Shown: positions 33,640 through 42,187 of the stretch, in pieces
Layout: each line of letters begins with the position of its first letter
How positions within the stretch are numbered: the stretch's first letter is position 1
Assembly (NCBI RefSeq): GCF_014323565.1
Contig: NZ_CP058669.1
Span: forward strand, 709,501-773,500
Source of the DNA: Hyphobacterium sp. CCMP332
GTDB lineage: Bacteria; Pseudomonadota; Alphaproteobacteria; Caulobacterales; Maricaulaceae
Direction of reading: 5' to 3'
Length of the DNA: 64,000 nt
Notes under the pieces: generated by a model
Told to the model about the DNA's origin: nothing
The model's input: only the letters and a program-made list of their open reading frames with translations
Database searches by the model: none
Position numbers and translations under genes: made by a program

Positions 33640-34743
33640 CTAACCATCTTCTGTCGAGGCGATATAGGCAAGGGCCAGCAAGGTGGTGATCAACGGTGCC
33701 GCCCAGGCCGCCGTGAGCGGTGGCAGCGTGCCATTCTCACCCAGAGTGCGCAAAACCTCCTGCACGAAATAGACAAGAAAACCCGCTGCGCCCCCTGTCA
33801 GGGCGAACGCCGCCGCGCCGCCGAGCCGGTACAGCCGGAGCGTGGCCGCGGCTGCAATCAGGCTCGCCGCAATCAGGGTCAGGGGCAGGGTCAGCAAACC
33901 CTGCCAGCGAAGGACAAAGCGCTCGGCAGCAAGGCCGGAGGCTTCCGCCGAGGCAATCAGGCCCGGCAAATCCCAGAAAGACACGCCACGCGGCGACCGG
34001 ATGCGTTCAAACAGGGATTGCCGGTCAATACTGGTTGGCAAGGAGACCGCGCCAATCTCGACCGGCTCGGCACCCGGAGTGCGCTCGACGGCCTCTTCCA
34101 GTGTCCAGAAACCGGCGGTCAGTTGCGCCGAGGAGGCGGATATACGGCGGTCCAGTTCCGGCCGGCCTGTCTCACTGGTCGTGTAGAAGTGGAAAACAGG
34201 GGCGTCCAGCTCGCGGGCATTTTCTTCCAGCTGCCGGGCATTGATGACGATGAAGCCGTCATTCGTCGTCTCCCGGAGCCAGACGGTTTGCGCCTGCGGC
34301 ATGGCCGCCTGCACCTGTGTCAGCATATCCCGGCGGGCCTCGAACTGGGCATTCAGGGCTGACCCGATCGGATTGAGCAAGGTGGCGGCCAGGACGCCGA
34401 AGACAAGGGCAATGATGACTGCGGGAGAAACAATGCGCCAGGCCGAATAGCCCGAAGCGCGCATGACAATCAGCTCGCTGCGCCGGTTGAGCCGGAAGAG
34501 CGCGAACAGAACACCGAACAGGAAAATGAAAGGCAGCGTCTCCTCGACCAGCAGGGGCGCGCGCATCAGCGTCAGGATCAAAAGATCAAAGGCCGAGACA
34601 TCGACCCGCGTACCGACGGCGCGCGATTGTTCCACAAAGTCGACCAGCAGAATGATCGTTGTCACAACGCCGGCCGCGACAAAAATCCCGAACAGGATCT
34701 GGACCGCCAGATAGCGGGCAAGGCGAGAGCGAAGCGGGTTCAA
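33640..34743 (-). CDS. lptG: LPS export ABC transporter permease LptG
   Basis: 367 residues from a TTG start at 34743 that overlaps the lptF stop (TTGA); no later start would keep the first helix. Three N-terminal helices (about 12-35, 58-80, 98-120), a periplasmic beta-jellyroll (about 130-270) and three C-terminal helices give the LptF/LptG fold. The N-terminal half has LPFIFLFGVLFALFRLNRRSE (shown as LFGVLFALFRLNRRSE) and MRASGYSAWRI, the coupling helix to LptB. It forms the inner-membrane gate of the Lpt bridge with LptF; lptB is not in the window. Confidence 0.94.
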   Translation of the reverse strand: MNPLRSRLARYLAVQILFGIFVAAGVVTTIILLVDFVEQSRAVGTRVDVSAFDLLILTLMRAPLLVEETLPFIFLFGVLFALFRLNRRSELIVMRASGYSAWRIVSPAVIIALVFGVLAATLLNPIGSALNAQFEARRDMLTQVQAAMPQAQTVWLRETTNDGFIVINARQLEENARELDAPVFHFYTTSETGRPELDRRISASSAQLTAGFWTLEEAVERTPGAEPVEIGAVSLPTSIDRQSLFERIRSPRGVSFWDLPGLIASAEASGLAAERFVLRWQGLLTLPLTLIAASLIAAAATLRLYRLGGAAAFALTGGAAGFLVYFVQEVLRTLGENGTLPPLTAAWAAPLITTLLALAYIASTEDG

Positions 34744-35861
34744 GCGCCCGCTCCAACCGGTTCGGCGGCGGCGCGCGGTTGGCCGCGTCTCCGCCAGATC
34801 AGCACCAGCGCGCCGATCATCACCACAAGCGGGATGGCATACTGGACAAGATTATAGCCAGGATCGTCCGTCGCAGCTGATTGGGCTGCAAAACCGGCCA
34901 ACCGCACGGTCAGTGCTATACTGACGGCGATAATCACATTGCGGGAATTGCCCAGCCGCGAGTGCGTACCCGCCATGAACGCCGCCGCAGCAATCAGCGC
35001 GAGCGCGATATTGTAGAGCGGGGCGGACATTCGATAGTGCGCTTCCGCCAGCAGGCGTTCCGTGCCCCGGGCGCGGGAGAGGGCCGAGGAGTCCGGATAA
35101 AAGAGCTCATGCAGAAAGAGGTCGGATTCCTTGAAGAAGAAAATCAGCTGCGGGTCGACGAAATCGCCCAGATCGAATTCATACCGGTCGAAGGTCAGAA
35201 AGCTCAGCTCTCCGAATTCATCGACCTGTTGCACATTGCCGTCAATCAACACCATCGTCGGGCGTACTTCGCCGCGCACAATGACGCCTTCGCGGGCTGC
35301 ATAGGTGGAGACATCGTCCGGATCACGGGAATCGTGGATGAAGATATCCGCCATGCGGCCACTGCCATCGGCTTCGCGGGCATAAAGCGTCACGCCTGCC
35401 GCCAGGTTGGCGAACTCGCCGGGGCGAACGAGGCTGGCGGCGACATCCGTGCGCAGCTCGTAAACGCTACGCCGCATTTCCTGATAGGCGAGGGGCTGGA
35501 CGAAGAGATTGACGCCGAGATTGAGCATGGCCGCCAGAACCGCCAGCCGGATCACCGGCGACAGGACGCCCCAGCGTGACAGGCCCGCCGCGGATGCGAC
35601 GGTCGCTTCCGAATCCGCATAAAGGCGCGACAGGCCCGCCAGCACGGCGATGAAAAGCGCGAAGGGCGACAGAAGCGCGACGAGTTGCGGCAAGGCCAGC
35701 AAGGTCACCTTGATGAAAGTAAAGGCGGTTTCGCGGTAATTCGAGATGAATTCGATATTCGTGAGACTCTGGGTCAGCAAGGCCAGCGCCGCAAACGCAG
35801 AGGCGGCGGTGACAAAGGGCATCAACAATTGCCGGAACATATAGCGCTGAACGAGAATCAT
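34740..35861 (-). CDS. lptF: LPS export ABC transporter permease LptF
   Basis: 373 residues from the ATG at 35861 (MILVQRYMFRQLLMPF); the longer frame to 35942 would run into the pepA promoter region. Six transmembrane helices flank a periplasmic domain, with FALFIAVLAGLSRLYADSE and ASAAGLSRWG as the LptB-contacting region. With LptG it pulls lipopolysaccharide from the inner membrane. It heads the leftward operon lptF-lptG-lptD-surA-pdxA-rsmA and is divergent from pepA across 119 bases. Confidence 0.94.
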   Translation of the reverse strand: MILVQRYMFRQLLMPFVTAASAFAALALLTQSLTNIEFISNYRETAFTFIKVTLLALPQLVALLSPFALFIAVLAGLSRLYADSEATVASAAGLSRWGVLSPVIRLAVLAAMLNLGVNLFVQPLAYQEMRRSVYELRTDVAASLVRPGEFANLAAGVTLYAREADGSGRMADIFIHDSRDPDDVSTYAAREGVIVRGEVRPTMVLIDGNVQQVDEFGELSFLTFDRYEFDLGDFVDPQLIFFFKESDLFLHELFYPDSSALSRARGTERLLAEAHYRMSAPLYNIALALIAAAAFMAGTHSRLGNSRNVIIAVSIALTVRLAGFAAQSAATDDPGYNLVQYAIPLVVMIGALVLIWRRRGQPRAAAEPVGAGA

Positions 35862-35980
35862 CGGGCCTGCAGACTCATGCGGTTGTGGCCTTCTATAACA
35901 CCCTGCGATCGGATACCACTTCGGCGACACAGCTTCGCACACCCATTCGGGGTGTGGCGATCCACAACAGAGGGTGAGGC

Positions 35981-37453
35981 ATGAAAATCAAGTTTGCAGA
36001 CGCTCCCGCCAAGGGTTCGATTGCGGTTCCGGCTTTTGAGAAGGCGGCCCTGTCCGATACGGCCAAGACCGTTGATACAGCGACCGCAGGCGCGCTGACC
36101 CGCGCCATCAAATCCTCCCGTTTCAAGGGCGGGGCCGGTGAGGCGCTGGTGATCAATGCGCCGTCCGGTATCGAAGCCGATCGTATCGTCGTGTTCGGCG
36201 TTGGCAGCAAGAAGACGGACGGTAATGCGCTGGAACAGGCCGGGGCCGGTCTGGTCAAGGCGCTGCTGACCACGGGCGAAAAGGAACTTCACGTCCATCT
36301 GGAAGGCATTGCCGATGCCGAAGGCGCATCGCGTTTCGCGCTGGGCGGCATGATGGCAGCCTACCGTTTCGACAAATTCCGCACCAAGCTGGCCGAAGAC
36401 AAGAAGCCGTCGCTGAAATCCGTGACCATCTCGGCGGATGATCAGAAAGCCGCCAAGGCCGCCTGGAAAGACTGGTCGGCAGTGGCTGAAGGCGTCTATC
36501 TCGCCCGTGACCTCGTCAACGAGCCGTCCAACTTCCTGCGCCCGCCGGACTATGCCAAGCGCATCGAGAAGCTCGCCGATACCGGTCTTGAAATCGAAAT
36601 CCTCGGCGAAAAGGAAATGACCAAGCTGGGCATGCACTCGCTGCTGGGTGTGGGGCAGGGCTCGGTTGCCGAGAGCAAGATCGCCATCATGAAATGGAAT
36701 GGCGGCAAGAAGGGCGACAAGCCGCTCTGCTTTGTCGGCAAGGGCGTCACTTTCGACACCGGCGGCATCTCGCTCAAGCCGGGCGCCGGCATGGACGAAA
36801 TGAAGGGCGATATGGGCGGCTCGGCTGCCGTTGTCGGTCTGATGACCACACTTGCCAACCGCAAGGCCAAGGTGAATGCGGTCGGCCTGGTCGGGCTCGT
36901 GGAAAACATGCCCGACGGCGACGCACAGCGTCCGGGCGATGTGGTTACCTCCATGTCCGGCCAGACCATCGAAATTCTCAATACCGATGCGGAAGGCCGC
37001 CTCGTTCTGGCCGATGTGCTCTGGTATGCGCAGAAAGAATATGATCCGGAATTCATCATTGATCTGGCCACACTGACCGGGGCGATCCTGATCGCGCTGG
37101 GTCATGAGCATGCGGGCATTTTCTCGAACTCCGACAAGCTGTCTGACCAATTGTCCAAGGCTGGTCTGGCGTCGGACGAGAAAGTCTGGCGTCTGCCGAT
37201 CGGTCCGGAATATGACCGCCAGATCGACAGCCCCATTGCCGACATGAAGAATATCGGCGAGGGCCGCCTGGCCGGGTCCATCACCGCGGCGCAATTCCTC
37301 CAGCGCTTCGTCAACGACAAGCCCTGGGTCCATATTGACATTGCCGGCTCCGGCATGTGGTCGGGTGCCAAGGATGCGCGTCTGCCGACCTTCGGCACGG
37401 GCTATGGCGTGCGCCTTCTGGACCGCTTCGTGCGGGACAATTACGAGGGCTAG
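35981..37453 (+). CDS. pepA: Leucyl aminopeptidase (M17)
   Basis: 490 residues. The M17 signature NTDAEGRLVLAD is present with the metal-binding block VGKGVTFDTGGISLKPG, MKGDMGGSAAVVG and the catalytic lysine and arginine regions. The N-terminal macro-like domain precedes it. This hexameric two-metal exopeptidase removes N-terminal residues; in E. coli PepA also binds DNA. The ATG at 35981 has a GAGG ribosome site. It is followed four bases later by holC, the common proteobacterial pairing. Confidence 0.97.
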   Translation: MKIKFADAPAKGSIAVPAFEKAALSDTAKTVDTATAGALTRAIKSSRFKGGAGEALVINAPSGIEADRIVVFGVGSKKTDGNALEQAGAGLVKALLTTGEKELHVHLEGIADAEGASRFALGGMMAAYRFDKFRTKLAEDKKPSLKSVTISADDQKAAKAAWKDWSAVAEGVYLARDLVNEPSNFLRPPDYAKRIEKLADTGLEIEILGEKEMTKLGMHSLLGVGQGSVAESKIAIMKWNGGKKGDKPLCFVGKGVTFDTGGISLKPGAGMDEMKGDMGGSAAVVGLMTTLANRKAKVNAVGLVGLVENMPDGDAQRPGDVVTSMSGQTIEILNTDAEGRLVLADVLWYAQKEYDPEFIIDLATLTGAILIALGHEHAGIFSNSDKLSDQLSKAGLASDEKVWRLPIGPEYDRQIDSPIADMKNIGEGRLAGSITAAQFLQRFVNDKPWVHIDIAGSGMWSGAKDARLPTFGTGYGVRLLDRFVRDNYEG

Positions 37454-37457
37454 GTAA

Positions 37458-37910
37458 ATGGCCGGCGAGCTGTGGTTCTACCATCTTGAGCGAACCACGC
37501 TCGCCGATGCCTTGCCGGAATTGCTGGAAAAGACGCTTGAAAAGGGCTGGCGCGCTCTGGTGCGCACCGGCCATGCCGATCATATCAAGGCGCTGGAATC
37601 GACGCTGTGGACCGCGAAGGAAGACAGCTTCCTCGCCCACGGCCGCGCCGACGAACCGGATCCGGACCGCCAGCCCATTCTTCTATCGCTCACCGAAGAC
37701 AATCTGAACAAGGCGCAAATCCTGTTTGCACTGGATGGTGTGGATGTCGAGAACCCCGACGGGTTCGAGCGCGTCTGCGTCATGTTCGATGCCAGTGACG
37801 AGCCAGCGATTGCCGCCTCCCGCGCGCTCTGGAAACAAGCCAAGGCGGACGGGCGCTCCATCGCCTATTGGCAGCAATCCATTGAAGGGCGCTGGGAAAA
37901 GAAGGCCTAG
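37458..37910 (+). CDS. holC: DNA polymerase III subunit chi
   Basis: 150 residues. ELWFYHLERTTLADALPELL at the start, GWRALVRTGHADHIKALEST, and FLAHGRADEPDPDRQPILLS are the HolC blocks; the end has SIAYWQQSIEGRWEKKA. Chi links the clamp loader to single-stranded DNA-binding protein at the fork. The gene follows pepA by four bases. The partner psi (HolD) is usually absent outside Enterobacteria. Confidence 0.95.
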   Translation: MAGELWFYHLERTTLADALPELLEKTLEKGWRALVRTGHADHIKALESTLWTAKEDSFLAHGRADEPDPDRQPILLSLTEDNLNKAQILFALDGVDVENPDGFERVCVMFDASDEPAIAASRALWKQAKADGRSIAYWQQSIEGRWEKKA

Positions 37911-37982
37911 GCTTTCTCGCCAAATTGTAAGTTGTAACGATCGCCTGCTTCCGGCAAGCCTCGAACAGGATCGGGGGCGAAG

Positions 37983-38504
37983 ATGAAACATTTCATTCCA
38001 TTATTGGCATTGCTGGCCGCCGCCTGCGGGCCCGGCGCGCCGCGCGAAGGCTCCATAGAGTATTTCGCCGAGGAAACGCGCGCGGCCATTCTGGCCCGCG
38101 ACATGGATTTCTTCCGCGCCCACGGGGTCAGCGAGTGGCATTTCGAGGGCGACGGCTTTGCCGAGCCGGTCGAGGCATGGCTCTACGATGATACGTGGCT
38201 GGCCGGGCGGGAGGGCGATGATCGCTATACGTCCGTGGCATCGATCCTCGCACAGGAAGGCGGGGTCGAACTCATCCGCAGTCATCGCAATTTCAACGAG
38301 GACGGGCTCCGCACCGATCTGATCATCTTCTTCACCGGCGAGGATTTCTGGGATCATCACCCGGTCAACGACTACATGATCGGCTTTGCCATCGTCGAAG
38401 TGGTGCAACTGGACGGAGAATGGGTGTATATTGATCCCTTCTTTGCGTCGCTCCGAGGCCACTGGCTGCGTAGCGACTATGACCAGCCTCTGGAAGCACT
38501 TTGA
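37983..38504 (+). CDS. Lipoprotein of a three-copy tandem family (paralogue 1), unknown function
   Basis: 173 residues with a lipoprotein signal (MKHFIPLLALLAAAC, Cys15). The mature part shares a pattern with the next two genes: FAEETRAAILARDMDFFRAHG, then a WLY segment with ...VASILAQ, then LIIFFTGEDFWDHHPVNDYM, and an end resembling PFFASLRGHWL. I know no family for it. The conserved motif E-T-R-x-A-I/V-L-x-R-D-x-x-F-F could be an amphipathic helix. The three copies probably act in the envelope. It lies 72 bases after holC and may have its own promoter. Confidence 0.8.
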   Translation: MKHFIPLLALLAAACGPGAPREGSIEYFAEETRAAILARDMDFFRAHGVSEWHFEGDGFAEPVEAWLYDDTWLAGREGDDRYTSVASILAQEGGVELIRSHRNFNEDGLRTDLIIFFTGEDFWDHHPVNDYMIGFAIVEVVQLDGEWVYIDPFFASLRGHWLRSDYDQPLEAL

Positions 38505-38584
38505 GACTTTAAGTTTCAAGCTTAAGCTCGCGCCGGAACGACGCATGGATTGCGGATATTTTTCAGTGTCGAGGTAAAGCCCCC

Positions 38585-39169
38585 ATGAACTCGCTTATTT
38601 TGCTGTTGATGTTCAGCGGTCAGTCAATGGGACTGACGCATGATGCCAGACTAGAATCATTTTTGGCCGAAACAGGCCGGGCCATCGTTGAGCGAAATGA
38701 TGATTTCTTTACCCAAGATGATGAGCTCGACTTGCTGGCTGCCGAAACTCGCAGGGCCGTCCTTGAGCGGGATTATGAGTTCTTCCGGGCAAACGGTGCT
38801 GGGGAAGAGAGCTTCAGGATAGAGTTCAACAATCACTCACGGGATTTAGACGATACCGTTGTGGCAAGTTATGTCCCGTCGTTGGAAGGCTGGCTTTACC
38901 AGGGTAACAGCAATCGCCGTCCAGTCGCGGATATCCTGGCCAACCCCGACGTGAATGTTCGCATTGTTCGGCGTTACGGCGGTCTCGTGGACGACAATTT
39001 TGTTATGTTCATTTACTTTATTGGTGACGAATTGGCAGACATCGATGTGGTCGACGGTTACATGCAAACCTACTGCGTAACGCTGGTCTATGAGGTGATT
39101 GGTTTTCGCGCTTTCAGCTTCCCCCTGTTTCAATTTGAATCCGGCCACCCTTTTAAAGATGACAATTGA
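38585..39169 (+). CDS. Secreted protein of the tandem family (paralogue 2), unknown function
   Basis: 194 residues with a short hydrophobic N-terminus (MNSLILLLMFSGQSMG) that may be a signal peptide. The family helix occurs twice, as FLAETGRAIVERNDDFF and LAAETRRAVLERDYEFFRAN, so this copy has an internal duplication. Then come WLYQGNSNRRPVADILANPD, FIYFIGDELADIDVVDGYMQ and an end ESGHPFKDDN shared with paralogue 3. Base composition is visibly more AT-rich than the neighbours, for example in the first 60 and last 150 bases. It may be decaying, recently acquired or under different selection. No known domain. Confidence 0.75.
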   Translation: MNSLILLLMFSGQSMGLTHDARLESFLAETGRAIVERNDDFFTQDDELDLLAAETRRAVLERDYEFFRANGAGEESFRIEFNNHSRDLDDTVVASYVPSLEGWLYQGNSNRRPVADILANPDVNVRIVRRYGGLVDDNFVMFIYFIGDELADIDVVDGYMQTYCVTLVYEVIGFRAFSFPLFQFESGHPFKDDN

Positions 39170-39183
39170 AGGAAGCCCAACGC

Positions 39184-39711
39184 ATGAAACATCTGGTTTC
39201 CCTTCGGACTCTGACGGTGGTGATTGCGGCGAGCCCGGCCAATGCTAGAGCGCAAACACCCGACAATACTTTCGCAGAACAGACCCGGCAGGCCGTATTG
39301 AGCCGCGACTATGCTTTCTTCGGTGATCGGTTTTCCGACGTGGAAAGCTTTGCCGTTGAGCCGGCAAGCGATACCGTGGACAGTGACGGCGTTGCCGTCA
39401 CGGGCTTTTCGGCTTCGGTCGCCGACTGGATTTATGAAGGTGGGCCGGACCGGAGGTCGGCCGAGGCGATTCTCTCCAGCCCGGACCTACGAATGGAATT
39501 GCTGGAAAACTGGATACAGTCAGAAAACCCGGACGAGGTCGTTCATCTGATCATTTATTATACGGGTGAGTTCGAAGATATTGATTGGGTCGCTGATTAC
39601 ATGCAGCGCTTTTGTGTGACGGAAGTATCGCTTGAGGCTGGGCAATGGCGATTTCGCCATTCGCTGTTCAGATCAGAATCGGGCCATCCATTTGTCGGAG
39701 ACTATGGCTAG
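39184..39711 (+). CDS. Secreted protein of the tandem family (paralogue 3), unknown function
   Basis: 175 residues from the ATG at 39184 (MKHLVSLRTLTVVIAASPAN, signal peptide), with AAGGAAG upstream overlapping the end of paralogue 2. The mature part has TFAEQTRQAVLSRDYAFFGD, WIYEGGPDRRSAEAILSSPD, LIIYYTGEFEDIDWVADYMQ and SLFRSESGHPFVGDYG, matching paralogue 2 best. A single cysteine sits in the conserved YMQRFCVTEV. No known domain; role unknown, extracytoplasmic location likely. Confidence 0.78.
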   Translation: MKHLVSLRTLTVVIAASPANARAQTPDNTFAEQTRQAVLSRDYAFFGDRFSDVESFAVEPASDTVDSDGVAVTGFSASVADWIYEGGPDRRSAEAILSSPDLRMELLENWIQSENPDEVVHLIIYYTGEFEDIDWVADYMQRFCVTEVSLEAGQWRFRHSLFRSESGHPFVGDYG

Positions 39712-39720
39712 GATGAATTC

Positions 39721-40008
39721 ATGAAAAAATATCTCGCTCTTGTTCCGATCCTCGCACTCGCCGCCTGTGCGACGCCGCAACCCGCCGAGCCCGGGATCGA
39801 GACGCCGGTGCTAGGCGAGGGCGGATGCGATGCCGAAATGCTGTTCTATCTGGTCGGCCAGGATATCAACGAGATCGATGTCGCCACCCTGCCGCAACCT
39901 CGCCGTATCATCCCGCCGGGCACGGCCGTGACGATGGATTACCGCGCCGATCGTACGAATATTGAACTCGATGATGGGGACCGCGTCGTGCGCGTCTATT
40001 GCGGGTAG
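39721..40008 (+). CDS. I78-family peptidase inhibitor lipoprotein
   Basis: 95 residues: lipoprotein signal MKKYLALVPILALAAC (Cys16), a short linker, then CDAEMLFYLVGQDINEID and LPQPRRIIPPGTAVTMDYRA followed by DRTNIELDDGDRVVRVYCG. The pattern of CDA...VG...LP...RII.PG..VTMDYR.DR.NI....G....V.CG is that of the I78 (elastase-inhibitor) family, with two cysteines likely bonded. It probably guards the cell envelope against foreign serine proteases. It ends the tandem-family block, 9 bases after paralogue 3, and is followed by repeat C. Confidence 0.88.
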   Translation: MKKYLALVPILALAACATPQPAEPGIETPVLGEGGCDAEMLFYLVGQDINEIDVATLPQPRRIIPPGTAVTMDYRADRTNIELDDGDRVVRVYCG

Positions 40009-40019
40009 GCCTTGCGTGG

Positions 40020-40122
40020 TTCGAGGCTCGCCTGCGGCGAGCACCTCACCATGAGGTAAGTTTGTTCTCCACCCACCTCATCCTGAGGTGCGATCCCGGA
40101 TCGAGTCCGGGAGAGCCTCGAA
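40020..40122. repeat. Palindromic intergenic repeat, copy C
   Basis: 103 bases bounded by TTCGAGGC (40020-40027) and GCCTCGAA (40115-40122). Hairpin 1 is GCTCGCC/GGCGAGC, hairpin 2 CCCGGA/TCCGGG. Palindromes are CCTCA-CCA-TGAGG and CCTCA-TCC-TGAGG. Upstream CCTTGCGTG is shared with copy B. It ends eight bases before the stop of the convergent ABC-F gene. Confidence 0.88.
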
Positions 40123-40129
40123 GGACGGC

Positions 40130-42007
40130 TTAACTCTCCGCCGCTTCCAGCTTCTCCATCGCGTCGAGCCAGTTTGTCTCGGCGGCGTCAATCAGCTCGA
40201 CAGCCTTTGCGCGTTTGACCTGAAGATCGGTCGCGGTTTTCGGGTCTTTTTCATAAAGCCCTGGAGCGGCGAGACCCCTGTCGATGGTCTCCAGAATACC
40301 GCGCAGACGCTCGGCTTCCTTTTCCCATTTGCGCGCTTCCAGTTTCAAGGGCTTGATCGCATCGCGCTGACTGGCCTTGTCGCGGCGGCGTTCCGATTTC
40401 TCGTCCGTGGCAGTGCGCGTTCGCGTGCCGCGGCTCTCCTTCGGCGCCTTGCCGGTGACCAGAAGGCGATAATCCTCCATATCGCCGTCATAGGGCTCGA
40501 TGCCGCCATCGGCACACAGCCAGAGCCGGTCCACGCAGCTTTCCACCAGATGCCGGTCGTGCGCGATCAGGATCACCGCGCCGTCATAGGTGTTGATGGC
40601 ATCGATCAGGGCGGCGCGCGCATCCATATCCAGATGGTTGGTGGGCTCATCGAGGATCAGAAGGTGCGGCCCGTCAAACACGATCAGATTGAGCAACAGG
40701 CGGGCCTTCTCGCCGCCGGATAATTGCTTTGCTTTGGTTTCCTGCAAATGGATGGGCAGGCCGAAACGGGCCAGACGCGCGCGGCGCTGGGCTTCGGTGG
40801 CATCCGGCATCCGGTCCAGTACATGGTCGTAGGCGGATTTTTCCGGCGGCAGCACATCCATCTGATGCTGGGCAAAGAAGGCGGTCTGGATTTTCTTGTG
40901 ACGGCGGAAATGGCCCTGCATCGGCTCCAGCCGTCCCGCCAGCAGTTTGGCAAAGGTCGACTTGCCCGAGCCATTGCGGCCGAGCAGGGCGATGCGGTCA
41001 TCCGGGTCTATGCGCAGATTGAGCCCGCGCAGGATGGGCTTGCCGGGCTCATAGCCGAGATCCAGCCCCTCGATCCGCATCAGGGGCGGGGCCATCTGTT
41101 TTTGCGGGGCCGGAAATTCGAACGGCGAGACCGGATCATCGACGATAGTCGCAACGGGTTGCATCTTTTCCAGGCGTTTGACCCGGCTTTGCGCCTGTTT
41201 GGCCTTGCTGGCCTTGGCCTTGAAGCGGTCGACAAAGCTTTGCAGGTGACGGCGCTCATCGTCCTGCTTGGCCTTCAGCTTCATCTGCAGGCGCTGATTT
41301 TCCGCCAGCTGGCGCTCGAAGACGTCATAGCCGCCTTCATAGATGCCGATCTTCTTCACCCGCAAATGCGCGATCTTGTCCATGGCATTCAGAAGGTCGC
41401 GGTCGTGAGAGATGACCAGCGCCGCACCGGGGAAGGTTTTGAGATAGCTTTCCAGCCAGATCGCGCCTTCCAGATCGAGATAATTGGTCGGCTCATCCAG
41501 CAGCAGGAGATCCGGCTGGGCGAAGAGGGTCGCGGCCAGAGCCACGCGCATGCGCCAGCCACCGGAAAATTCCGAACACGGCCGCAATTGTTCCGCGGCG
41601 GTAAAGCCGAGTCCTGACAGGATAATGCCCGCGCGCGCTTCGGCGGAATGGGCTTCGATATCCGCCAGCCGAGTCTGGATGTCGGCGATGCGGGTGGGAT
41701 CGGTGGCGGTTTCCGCTTCGGCCAGAAGGTCGGCGCGTTCGGTATCGGCGGCGAGCACCACCTCCATCAGGCTTTCCGGACCGCCCGGCACTTCCTGATC
41801 CACCGTGCCGACGCGCGCGCCCTTGCGGATGCGGACATCGCCGCTTTCGGCCGCGAAGGTACCCTTGATCACCCGGAACAGGGTCGACTTGCCCGAACCA
41901 TTGCGGCCCACCAGCCCCATGCGGCAGCGTGGCGGCAGATGAAACGTCGCCTGATCAATCAGCAGGCGGCCTTCCATCCGGCAGGTGAGGTTGTTGACGT
42001 GTAACAT
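40130..42007 (-). CDS. ABC-F family ATPase
   Basis: 625 residues from the ATG at 42007 (MLHVNNLTCRMEGRLLID); the frame extends further but lacks support. Two ATP-binding cassettes with Walker A GRNGSGKST in each, signatures FSGGWRMRVALA and LSGGEKARLLL, and DEPTNYLD and DEPTNHLD. The linker is charged (DRFKAKASKAKQAQSRVKRL), and a coiled-coil C-terminal domain follows (about 530-625). There are no membrane domains. ABC-F proteins act on ribosomes, freeing stalled complexes or protecting from antibiotics; the C-terminal coiled coil suggests the Uup/YheS-like branch. Convergent with the I78 gene. Confidence 0.93.
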   Translation of the reverse strand: MLHVNNLTCRMEGRLLIDQATFHLPPRCRMGLVGRNGSGKSTLFRVIKGTFAAESGDVRIRKGARVGTVDQEVPGGPESLMEVVLAADTERADLLAEAETATDPTRIADIQTRLADIEAHSAEARAGIILSGLGFTAAEQLRPCSEFSGGWRMRVALAATLFAQPDLLLLDEPTNYLDLEGAIWLESYLKTFPGAALVISHDRDLLNAMDKIAHLRVKKIGIYEGGYDVFERQLAENQRLQMKLKAKQDDERRHLQSFVDRFKAKASKAKQAQSRVKRLEKMQPVATIVDDPVSPFEFPAPQKQMAPPLMRIEGLDLGYEPGKPILRGLNLRIDPDDRIALLGRNGSGKSTFAKLLAGRLEPMQGHFRRHKKIQTAFFAQHQMDVLPPEKSAYDHVLDRMPDATEAQRRARLARFGLPIHLQETKAKQLSGGEKARLLLNLIVFDGPHLLILDEPTNHLDMDARAALIDAINTYDGAVILIAHDRHLVESCVDRLWLCADGGIEPYDGDMEDYRLLVTGKAPKESRGTRTRTATDEKSERRRDKASQRDAIKPLKLEARKWEKEAERLRGILETIDRGLAAPGLYEKDPKTATDLQVKRAKAVELIDAAETNWLDAMEKLEAAES

Positions 42008-42187
42008 GGCGCATTGCGGGTAGCCGAGCGCGCAGCGCCATGCAAGCGGCAGGCTCGGGGGCTTCCTCCATTTGGATGCAAGCAAATTGCGGGATTGTCA
42101 GCCTGACCATCCCGCTACCGGTGGCCGGGGCCGCGGGGCAAGACGGTCCGGCGCTTGGGGGTGCACAAGAAAAACAAAGGAAAATCC

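Noticed and set aside
35858-37333. 491-codon open frame on the minus strand
   Set aside because: Antisense to pepA; low-complexity translation with no family features.
38508-38530. TTTAAG...CTTAAGC inverted repeat after paralogue 1
   Set aside because: Could be a weak hairpin or a TTAA-N9-TTAA site, but the arms are only five bases, there is no T-tract and the spacing is wrong for CtrA.
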